In this document: one piece after another, positions 57,525-64,000 of the stretch
How positions within the stretch are numbered: the first letter of the stretch is position 1
How the letters are laid out: the number at the start of each line of letters is the position of its first letter
DNA from: JAOPZW01 sp963788935
GTDB taxonomy: Bacteria; Actinomycetota; Thermoleophilia; Solirubrobacterales; Solirubrobacteraceae
Assembly (NCBI GenBank): GCA_963788935.1
Contig: CAWBIM010000004.1
Coordinates: forward strand, 372,001-436,000
Length of the DNA: 64,000 nucleotides
Direction of reading: 5' to 3'
Notes under the pieces: model-generated
Database searches by the model: none
What the model saw: only the letters and a program-made list of their open reading frames with translations
Told to the model about the DNA's origin: nothing
Position numbers and translations under genes: made by a program

Positions 57525-59654
57525 TCAGGCCGGGCGGCCCGCGCCGACGAGCGCCGCGAGGCGGGTGTAGCGGCGCGCGGCGTCCGTGCGCCGCAGGCCC
57601 ATGGACAGCGCGCGGCGGTCGCCGACGATCACCGCGAGCTCCTGGGCGCGGGTGAGGCCGGTGTAGATCAGGTTGCGGGTGAGCATCACCGCGTGCGCGG
57701 CCGAGAGCACCATGACGACCGCGCGGTTCTGCGAGCCCTGCGCGCGGTGGATCGACAGGCAGTAGCCGAGCTCGAGGGTGTGGCCGGCGTTGTAGGGGAT
57801 CCGCAGCACGCGGCCGTCGTCGCACTGGAGCGTCACCTGCTCGCGCTCGTCGTCGCCCGAGAGGACGACGCCGGTCTCGCCGTTCATGAGCTGGTGCTCG
57901 TGGTCGTTGCGCCGCTGGACGAAGCGGTCGCCGACGCGGAAGGGCAGCCCGGGGACCGGCGGCCCGTCGGCGTTGAGCCGCCGGCGCAGCTCGGTGTTGA
58001 GGGCCGCGATGCCGAGCGGGCCCTTGTGCATGGGGGAGAGGACGAGGATCTCGCGGGTGGGGTCGAGGCCGTAGGCGGCCGGCAGGCGGCGGACGGCGAT
58101 GTCGCAGACCTCCTCGAACGCGGCCGCCGCGGACGGGCGCTCGAGGAAGAAGAAGTCGCGGATGTCGTCGGGGCCGGTCGTCTGCAGCGGCGGCGGCTCG
58201 CCCGCGTTGATCGCGTGCGCGGCGCGGACGATCAGCGACCGCGCCGCCTGGCGGAAGATCTCGGTCAGGCGGACGGTGGGCACGACGCCCGACTCGATCA
58301 GGTCCTCGAGCACGCGCCCGGGGCCGACGGGCGCGAGCTGGTCCACGTCGCCCACGAGCAGCACGTGCGTGCGCGGCCCGACCGCGCCGAGGAGCGCGTC
58401 GGCGAGACGGACCGACAGCATCGAGGCCTCGTCGACGATCAGCATGTCGAGGCCCGGGATCGGGTCCTCCGGGCCGCGCGAGAAGCCCTCGCCCGGGATG
58501 TACTCGAGCAGCCGGTGGACGGTGCTCGCCTCGGCGCCGGTCAGCTCGCCGAGCCGCCGCGCGGCCTTGCCGGTCGGCGCGCACAGGCGCACGCTGCGCT
58601 TCTGCGCGCGCAGCAGATCGACGAGCGCGCGCATGGTCTGCGTCTTGCCCGTGCCCGGCAGGCCGGTGAGGATCGAGAGGCGGTGGCCGACGGCGTTCGT
58701 CACCGCCTGCCACTGGGTGTCGGTCGGCACGAAGGCGCCGTCGGTCGGCCGCTCGAACGTGTCGCCCTTGCGGCGGCGCAGCGCCGGCGGCGACTCGACG
58801 AGCTCGCGCACGCTGCGCGCCAGCCGCCGCTCGATCGCGTGCATGACGGGGTCGAAGATGCGGCCGTCCTCGTCCACGAGCTTCCCGGCGGCGGTGAGGT
58901 CGTCGAGGCGGTCCTCGGGATCGACGCCGAGCAGCCGCCGGGCGCGCTCGAGCAGCTCGGCGCGGGGGAGGTGGCAGTGGCCGTCGCCCTCGGCCTGGTG
59001 CAGCGCGTGGACGAGGCCGGCGTCGATCCGCGAGGGCGCGTCGGGCGGCGTGCCGAGCGCCCGCGCGAGCGCGTCCGCCGTCGCGAACCCGATGCCCTCG
59101 ACCTCGGTGGTCGCGTACGGGTCGGTCTGCAGCATCTCGATGCATCCCGGGCCGAGCGCGCGGTAGATGCGCGCCGCGGCCGACGCCGGGACGCCGTGCC
59201 CTTCGAGGAACAGCCGCACGGCGCGCAGCGCGCCCTGCTCCTCCCAGGAGCGCACCGCGCCGGCGATCCGCCGCTCGCCGATGCCGGGGACCTCGCGCAG
59301 CGCGCGGCCCGGGTCGCGGTCGATCGCCCCGAGCACCTCCTCGGGGCCGTGGCGGTCGACGAGCCACGCGGCCCCGCGGATCCCGACGTGCTTGATCGAG
59401 TTCAGGTAGGCGAGGACGGCCGCCTCGCCCTCGGGCTCGCGGACCCGCACGCGCTCGACGGCGAACTGCGCCCCGTGGCGCGGATGGCGGCGCCAGTCGC
59501 CCGCCACGTCGACCGATTCGCCCGCGTGGACGTGGGCCAGGGCGCCGGTGAGCACGACCTCCTCGCCCACGTCGCTGATCCCCGCCAGCACGGCGAAGTC
59601 GCCCTCGTCGGGGGCGTAGCGCACCGCCGTCACCTCGACCGTCAGCTCCTGCAC
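57525..59654 (-). CDS. recD2: RecD2-type ATP-dependent DNA helicase
   Basis: 709-residue 5-to-3 helicase of the RecBC-independent RecD2 group. An OB-like N-terminus is followed by helix-hairpin-helix elements (GIRGAAWLVDRHGPEEVL, LREVPGIGERRI, VEGIGFATADALA). Then Walker A SILTGLPGTGKTQTMRAL, Walker B DMLIVDEASML, and QLAPVGPGRVL; the C-terminal helicase domain has YCLSIHRAQGSQ and TRNLIYTGLTRAQ. GTG at 59654 lies 8 bases after a minus-strand TACCGT box (59668-59663). Confidence 0.92.
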   Translation of the reverse strand: MQELTVEVTAVRYAPDEGDFAVLAGISDVGEEVVLTGALAHVHAGESVDVAGDWRRHPRHGAQFAVERVRVREPEGEAAVLAYLNSIKHVGIRGAAWLVDRHGPEEVLGAIDRDPGRALREVPGIGERRIAGAVRSWEEQGALRAVRLFLEGHGVPASAAARIYRALGPGCIEMLQTDPYATTEVEGIGFATADALARALGTPPDAPSRIDAGLVHALHQAEGDGHCHLPRAELLERARRLLGVDPEDRLDDLTAAGKLVDEDGRIFDPVMHAIERRLARSVRELVESPPALRRRKGDTFERPTDGAFVPTDTQWQAVTNAVGHRLSILTGLPGTGKTQTMRALVDLLRAQKRSVRLCAPTGKAARRLGELTGAEASTVHRLLEYIPGEGFSRGPEDPIPGLDMLIVDEASMLSVRLADALLGAVGPRTHVLLVGDVDQLAPVGPGRVLEDLIESGVVPTVRLTEIFRQAARSLIVRAAHAINAGEPPPLQTTGPDDIRDFFFLERPSAAAAFEEVCDIAVRRLPAAYGLDPTREILVLSPMHKGPLGIAALNTELRRRLNADGPPVPGLPFRVGDRFVQRRNDHEHQLMNGETGVVLSGDDEREQVTLQCDDGRVLRIPYNAGHTLELGYCLSIHRAQGSQNRAVVMVLSAAHAVMLTRNLIYTGLTRAQELAVIVGDRRALSMGLRRTDAARRYTRLAALVGAGRPA

Positions 59655-59699
59655 GACCGCGCACGGTACCCGGCGGACCGGGCTGATACGGTCCCCCGC
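59655..59699. promoter_or_regulatory. Divergent leaderless-type promoters for recD2 and dapA
   Basis: Within 45 bases, minus-strand TACCGT (59668-59663) ends 8 bases before the recD2 GTG, and plus-strand TACGGT (59687-59692) ends 7 bases before the dapA ATG. There is no Shine-Dalgarno on either side. Confidence 0.5.
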
Positions 59700-60560
59700 A
59701 TGGCTGACCCGGGGGCCATCCTGACGGCGATCGTGACGCCCTTCGACGACGATCTGCGCGTCGACGAGGACGCGTTCGTCGACCTGCTGCGCCACCTCTG
59801 CACGCACGGCTCCGACGGCGTGGTCGTGTGCGGCACGACCGGCGAGGCGCCGACGCTGGGCGACGACGAGCACCTGCGTCTCATCGAGCTCGCGGTCGCG
59901 GAGAAGCCCGACGGCGCGACGGTCGTGGCCGGGACCGGCTCGAACGACACGCACCATGCCTGCGTGATGACCGCGCGCGCGACCGAGCTCGGGGCCGACG
60001 CGATCCTCTCGGTCACCCCGTACTACAACAAGCCCAACCGCCGCGGCCTGCGGCGCCACTTCGAGGAGGTTGCCCGCGCCACCGACCGGCCGGTGATCCT
60101 CTACAACATCCCGGCCCGCACGGCCCTCGACATGCCCAACGACGTCCTCGCCGAGCTCGCCCAGATCGAGCGCGTCGACTACGTCAAGCAGGCCAACAAC
60201 GCGAACCTCGCGCCCGTCGACGGCCTCGGCATCTACGCCGGCAACGACGACATCCTCGCCGCCACGCTCGACATCGGCGGCGTCGGCGGGATCTGCGTCG
60301 CCAGCCACGTCGTCGGCGAGGAGATGCGCCGGATGGTCGACGAGCCCGACGAGCGCGCCGCGATCGACGCGGCCCTGCGCCCGGTCTTCGAGGCGCTGTC
60401 GGTGACGACGAACCCGATCGGGGTCAAGGCCGCGCTGAACATGCTCGGCCACCGCGTCGGCGGCCTGCGCCTGCCGCTCGTCGAGGCCGACGAGGCCGAG
60501 CAGGCGACGATCCGGGGCGCGCTCGAGCGCCACGGCCTCTTGAAGACCGCGCACACCTAA
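59700..60560 (+). CDS. dapA: 4-hydroxy-tetrahydrodipicolinate synthase
   Basis: 286-residue TIM-barrel aldolase; condenses pyruvate and aspartate semialdehyde. GVVVCGTTGEAPTL, LSVTPYYNKPNRRGL (active-site Tyr) and the Schiff-base Lys in VDYVKQANN are clear. ATG at 59700. RNase J follows directly with no gap, an arrangement known in other Actinobacteria. Confidence 0.95.
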   Translation: MADPGAILTAIVTPFDDDLRVDEDAFVDLLRHLCTHGSDGVVVCGTTGEAPTLGDDEHLRLIELAVAEKPDGATVVAGTGSNDTHHACVMTARATELGADAILSVTPYYNKPNRRGLRRHFEEVARATDRPVILYNIPARTALDMPNDVLAELAQIERVDYVKQANNANLAPVDGLGIYAGNDDILAATLDIGGVGGICVASHVVGEEMRRMVDEPDERAAIDAALRPVFEALSVTTNPIGVKAALNMLGHRVGGLRLPLVEADEAEQATIRGALERHGLLKTAHT

Positions 60561-62222
60561 GTGAGCTCGACCCTGCGCGTCCTCCCGCTGGGCGGGCTGG
60601 GCGAGATCGGCAAGAACATGATGGTCGTCGAGTACGAGGGCGCGATCGTGGTCGTGGACGTCGGCCTGCGGTTCCCGACCGCGGAGATGGTCGGCATCGA
60701 CCTCGTCCTGCCGGACTTCTCCTACCTGCGCTCGCGCGTCGACGACATCGAGGGCATCGTCGTCACCCACGGCCACGAGGACCACCTCGGCGCCCTGCCG
60801 TGGGTCCTGCGCGAGCTGAGCCCCGACATCCCGGTCTTCGGCGGCCCGCTGACGACCGCGATGGCGCGCTCGAAGCTCGACGAGCACCGCCTCCGTGAGG
60901 TCGAGGTCAACGACGTCAAGGACGGCGAGAGGCTCGAGCTGGGGCCGTTCGACGTCGAGCTCGTCCACATGACGCACTCGATCCCGGACGCGTCGGCGGT
61001 GGCGATCACCTGCGACCTCGGGACGACGCTCGTCACCGGCGACTACAAGTTCGACCAGACGCCGGTGGACGGGATCCCGGCCGACGTCGGCCGCCTCGCC
61101 CAGCTCGGCGCCGAGGGCCTGCTGCTGCTGTGCGGCGACTCGACGAACGCCGACCGCCCGGGATTCTCGCCGAGCGAGAGGATCGTCGGGCCGCGCCTGG
61201 GGGAGCTCTTCATGCGCTGTCCGGGGCGGATCGTCGTGACCTGCTTCGCCTCGAACATCCACCGCGTCCAGCAGGTCGTCCACGCCGCCGCCGCCCTCGA
61301 CCGCAAGGTCTCGCTCATCGGCCGCTCGATGCGCAAGAACGTGAACATCGGCCGCTCGCTGGGGCACATCGAGGTGCCGGACGGGATCCTGGTCCCGCCG
61401 CGCGAGCTCGACGACTGGGCCGACGAGCGGCTCGTGATCATCTCGACCGGGTCCCAGGGCGAGCCGCTGAGCGCCCTGCGCCGCATGGCCCACCGCGACC
61501 ACCCGCAGGTCGAGCTCCACGAGGGCGACACGGTCGTGTTCTCGGCCACGCCGATCCCCGGCAACGAGCGCGCCGTGAACGAGACGATCGACCGCCTCTA
61601 CCACATCGGCTGCGACGTGATCACGACCCGCGACGCACCGATCCACGCGTCCGGTCACGGCTACGAGGAGGAGCTGAAGCTCATGCTCAACCTCGTGCGC
61701 CCGCGCTACGTCATGCCGGCCCACGGCGACCACAAGCGCATCCACCTCCACGGCCAGCTGGCCGAGGCCGTCGGCGTCCGCGGCGACCGGATCTTCAAGC
61801 TCGAGAACGGCCTGCCGCTCGAGATCGACGAGCGCGGCGCGCGGATCGGCGAGGCCGAGCGCTCCGGGATGATCTTCGTCGACGGCGTCGACATCGGCGA
61901 TCCGACGGACGTCGCCCTGCGCGACCGGCGCATGCTGTCGGCCGACGGCATCTTCATCGTCGTCGCGACGATCTCCGAGCAGGACGGCTCGTCCGTCGCC
62001 GAGCCCGAGATCATCTTCCGCGGCGTCCCGTTCCCCAACGAGGCCGAGCGCCTGCTGGGGGACATCCGCGACACGGTCGAGGCCTCGCTCGCCCGCGCGG
62101 CCCAGGAGGAGATCCGCGAGACCGACCTCCTGCAGAAGATCCTCCACGACGATCTCGCCGAGTTCGTCTACGACCGCCTGCGCCGGCGGCCGATGGTCCT
62201 GCCGGTCGTCGTCGAGGTCTGA
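60561..62222 (+). CDS. rnj: Ribonuclease J
   Basis: 553-residue beta-CASP metallo-beta-lactamase RNase. The metal motif is VVTHGHEDHLGALPW, with MTHSIPDASAVAI, TGDYKFDQTP, FASNIHRVQQVV and the beta-CASP SGHGYEEELKLMLNLVRPRY region. GTG at 60561 immediately follows the dapA stop. With RNase Z, PNPase and an NrnA-like protein it makes this window rich in RNA turnover enzymes. A 12-base palindrome (GGGGCGCGCCCC, 62227-62238) follows. Confidence 0.95.
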   Translation: MSSTLRVLPLGGLGEIGKNMMVVEYEGAIVVVDVGLRFPTAEMVGIDLVLPDFSYLRSRVDDIEGIVVTHGHEDHLGALPWVLRELSPDIPVFGGPLTTAMARSKLDEHRLREVEVNDVKDGERLELGPFDVELVHMTHSIPDASAVAITCDLGTTLVTGDYKFDQTPVDGIPADVGRLAQLGAEGLLLLCGDSTNADRPGFSPSERIVGPRLGELFMRCPGRIVVTCFASNIHRVQQVVHAAAALDRKVSLIGRSMRKNVNIGRSLGHIEVPDGILVPPRELDDWADERLVIISTGSQGEPLSALRRMAHRDHPQVELHEGDTVVFSATPIPGNERAVNETIDRLYHIGCDVITTRDAPIHASGHGYEEELKLMLNLVRPRYVMPAHGDHKRIHLHGQLAEAVGVRGDRIFKLENGLPLEIDERGARIGEAERSGMIFVDGVDIGDPTDVALRDRRMLSADGIFIVVATISEQDGSSVAEPEIIFRGVPFPNEAERLLGDIRDTVEASLARAAQEEIRETDLLQKILHDDLAEFVYDRLRRRPMVLPVVVEV

Positions 62223-62267
62223 GCGAGGGGCGCGCCCCGCCGGCGCGAGGGTCTAGGGTTCCGGGCC

Positions 62268-62969
62268 GTGCACTCGTCCGAGGAGCTCCGCAGCTCGTCG
62301 TTCCGCATCACGCTCGGGGATCGCCCCGCCGCCGTGGCCGACGTGCTCCCGGGCTTCGAGGCCGCGGACCGCATCGGGATCGTGGTGCGCCGCCCGTGCG
62401 GGGCCGTGGGGGCGAGCGCGCTCATCATGGCCGCGATCACGGCGTTCTACGACGTCCAGCGCAGCGCCGGCGAGGACTTCTTCATCTACCCCGACTACTT
62501 CGTCTTCCACGTCGGCCACCGCCAGGGGAGCCACAACCGTCTGGACATCTGGCCGCCGCACAAGGAGGTCGTCGTCGCCGACGAGCCCGAGGAGGTCCTC
62601 CGGGCGATCAACGACCGCGCGATCACCCGCCTCGTCGTCGAGGACGGCGCGCCGGGCGACGGCTCGTTCGCCCGCGAGACGGTGGCGAGCGCGCAGGCGC
62701 GGATCGTGTCCGCGATCGCCTACGACGCGAACGGCCGCACGCGCGACGCCGACGTCGCGATCGCGGCCAACGACGTCACCGAGACCTACGTCGGCGGCGT
62801 GCTCGAGCAGTCGCGCGACGTCGCGCCGGCCGAGCGCGACCGCATCGCCGCCGCGCGGCGCGCGCTGCTCGAGGACGGGCGGCCGGTCGAGAGCTACCGC
62901 CGCATCGGGCTCGACGAGGCGCTCGGGCTCCTCGCCCCGCAGCCGGAGCGCCGGCTCGTCGCCGTCTGA
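62268..62969 (+). CDS. Uncharacterised protein with own promoter
   Basis: 233 residues, GTG at 62268, 8 bases after TAGGGT (62254-62259). It contains IGIVVRRPCGAVGASALIMA, then DFFIYPDYFVFHVGHRQGSH and RLDIWPPHKEVVV, a Tyr/Phe/His-rich block. A more charged C-terminal half ends GLLAPQPERRLVAV. There is no signal peptide or clear membrane span. No family was recognised. The gene appears real from codon use and its promoter. Confidence 0.7.
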   Translation: MHSSEELRSSSFRITLGDRPAAVADVLPGFEAADRIGIVVRRPCGAVGASALIMAAITAFYDVQRSAGEDFFIYPDYFVFHVGHRQGSHNRLDIWPPHKEVVVADEPEEVLRAINDRAITRLVVEDGAPGDGSFARETVASAQARIVSAIAYDANGRTRDADVAIAANDVTETYVGGVLEQSRDVAPAERDRIAAARRALLEDGRPVESYRRIGLDEALGLLAPQPERRLVAV

Positions 62970-62972
62970 GCG

Positions 62973-62996
62973 CCCCGGACCGCCGGTGCGCCGGGG
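62973..62996. terminator. Hairpin between convergent genes
   Basis: CCCCGG (62973-62978) pairs with CCGGGG (62991-62996) across 12 bases that include a smaller CCGCCGG-type pairing. It directly abuts the stop of the convergent kinase gene. There is no T tract. Confidence 0.4.
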
Positions 62997-64000
62997 TCAG
63001 TCGGGGACCCGGACCGAGAAGACGGCCGCCTCGGGCGCCACGACCCGGGTGTCCGGCTCGGACTCGCCCGCGGCCGCCTCGGGGGCGAGCGGAAGGTGGA
63101 CGACGAAGCGCGCGCCCGGCATCGCGTCCTCGAGATCGACACGGCCGCCGTGCGACTCGGCCACCGCGCGGACGATCGACAGGCCGAGGCCGGACGAGCT
63201 GCCGCGGTCGCCGTCGCCACGGACGAAGCGCTCGAAGACCTGCGGGCGCAGCTCCTCGGGCACGCCGGGGCCGTCGTCCTCGACGACGAGCACGACCTCG
63301 TCCTCGCGCCGGCTGACGGTCGCGTGGACGCGCGAGCCGGGCGGCGTGTGGCGCACGGCGTTCTCCATGAGGTTGAGCGCCATCCGGTGCAGCTCGTCGC
63401 GCGAGCCGTCCACGATCGCCGGGCGCGCGTCGACCGACAGGTGGTGGCGGTCGGCGAGCGGGCCGAGCTCGGCCGCGGCGTCCACCAGGACCTGCGCGAG
63501 ATCGGTGCGGCTGCGCGGCTGGGTGCGGTTGGCGTCGGCCCGGGCGAGGAGCAGGAGGTCGCCGACGAGGCGGCGCATCCGCTGCGAGGAGCGCAGGGCC
63601 GACTCGGCCGTCTCGCGCCGCTCGCCGTCGAGCACCTCGGTGAGCAGCTCGAGGTTCGCGAGGATGCTCGTCAGCGGCGTGCGCAGCTCATGGGATGCGT
63701 CGGCGACGAACTGGCGCTGGCGCTGGAGCGCCTCCTGGGTCTCGTTCCGCGACGCCTCGAGGCCGTCGAGCATGTCCTGCAGCGTGCGCCCGAGCTCGGC
63801 GATCTCGTCGTCCGCGGGCGACTGGGGGAGGGCGTCGCCGGGGTCGCGCGTCTCGGCGATGTGCCGCGCGCCGGCGGTGAGCGTGGCGATCGGGGCCATC
63901 GCGCGGCGGCCCACGACGAGGCCGCCGAGGAGGGCGAGGAGCGTCCCGCCGAGCACGCCGCCCGCGAGGAACAGCCGGATGCGCCCGACGGTCGCCTCGA
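62997..64000 (-). CDS. Sensor histidine kinase, HAMP-HisKA-HATPase (5-prime part outside window)
   Basis: Partial: the frame stays open past the right edge. The visible 334 residues start in a membrane span (LFLAGGVLGGTLLALLGGLVV), then a HAMP domain, then HisKA with the phospho-acceptor in FVADASHELRTPLTSILANL. HATPase blocks are MALNLMENAVRHT (N), VEDDGPGVPEE (G1), FERFVRGD (F) and SSSGLGLSIVRAV (G2). The C-terminus ends SVRVPD. The response regulator is probably upstream, beyond the window. Confidence 0.9.
   Translation of the reverse strand, partial: EATVGRIRLFLAGGVLGGTLLALLGGLVVGRRAMAPIATLTAGARHIAETRDPGDALPQSPADDEIAELGRTLQDMLDGLEASRNETQEALQRQRQFVADASHELRTPLTSILANLELLTEVLDGERRETAESALRSSQRMRRLVGDLLLLARADANRTQPRSRTDLAQVLVDAAAELGPLADRHHLSVDARPAIVDGSRDELHRMALNLMENAVRHTPPGSRVHATVSRREDEVVLVVEDDGPGVPEELRPQVFERFVRGDGDRGSSSGLGLSIVRAVAESHGGRVDLEDAMPGARFVVHLPLAPEAAAGESEPDTRVVAPEAAVFSVRVPD

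Noticed and set aside
57498..60560. A 1020-residue plus-strand frame over recD2
   Set aside because: It is the low-complexity antisense of recD2 joined to dapA. Only the last 286 residues are real protein (DapA).
57525..62147. A 1540-residue minus-strand frame
   Set aside because: Only the part up to 59654 encodes RecD2. The rest is antisense to dapA and RNase J and has no family signatures.

Overview
The window is very GC-rich, tightly packed bacterial chromosome. Gene content and order point to Actinomycetota, most likely Thermoleophilia/Solirubrobacterales (an inference from gene order and protein style; no search was run). Supporting signs are the actinobacterial-type host factor mihF followed by gmk-rpoZ-coaBC, a PyrR-type pyr operon, rimP-nusA-ylxR-infB-(DUF503)-rbfA, two F420-type oxidoreductases, many GTG starts, 4-base stop/start overlaps, and TANNNT -10 boxes 7-10 bases before start codons (leaderless-type promoters).

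Layout. 0-1.8 kb: secreted subtilase. 1.9-12.1 kb: a divergent carbon module. Leftward lies a lactate/glycolate permease, glcDEF (glycolate oxidase) and malate synthase; rightward lies lutABC (L-lactate oxidation). Together they import 2-hydroxy acids, oxidise lactate to pyruvate and glycolate to glyoxylate, and condense glyoxylate with acetyl-CoA to malate. 12.1-20.7 kb: LLM-type oxidoreductase, a second subtilase, a cluster of nine G-loop stem-loops, a PPOX protein, mscL, RNase Z, a polyglycine secreted protein, and a NarL-type two-component pair. 20.7-29.5 kb: complete de novo UMP operon pyrR-pyrB-pyrC-carA-carB-pyrK-pyrD with a PyrR-binding loop in its leader. 29.6-32.2 kb: mihF, gmk, rpoZ, coaBC. 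32.2-36.9 kb: MoxR ATPase, DUF58, transglutaminase and a TPR protein. 37.3-48.0 kb: translation/RNA operon rimP, nusA, ylxR, infB, then DUF503, rbfA, nrnA-like, truB, ribF, rpsO and a peroxiredoxin. 48.3-55.1 kb: SRPBCC, DsbA-like, pnp, M16 peptidase, dapB and small genes. 55.1-64 kb: acyl-CoA ligase with an ABM domain, recD2, dapA, RNase J, an unknown gene and a partial sensor kinase.

A caution for every reader: nine reading-frame breaks occur inside otherwise well conserved genes (glcF, lctP, the second subtilase, carB, infB twice, ribF, pnp twice). Every one behaves as a single extra base (+1). Two apparent gene fusions (gmk-rpoZ and ligase-ABM) are also explained by one extra G. Several of the genes are essential, so uncorrected insertion errors in the assembly are the simplest reading, and proteins from these loci should be rebuilt before use. 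No prophage, insertion sequence, CRISPR array, rRNA or tRNA was recognised. The most unusual non-coding structure is the stem-loop cluster at 15.04-15.48 kb.
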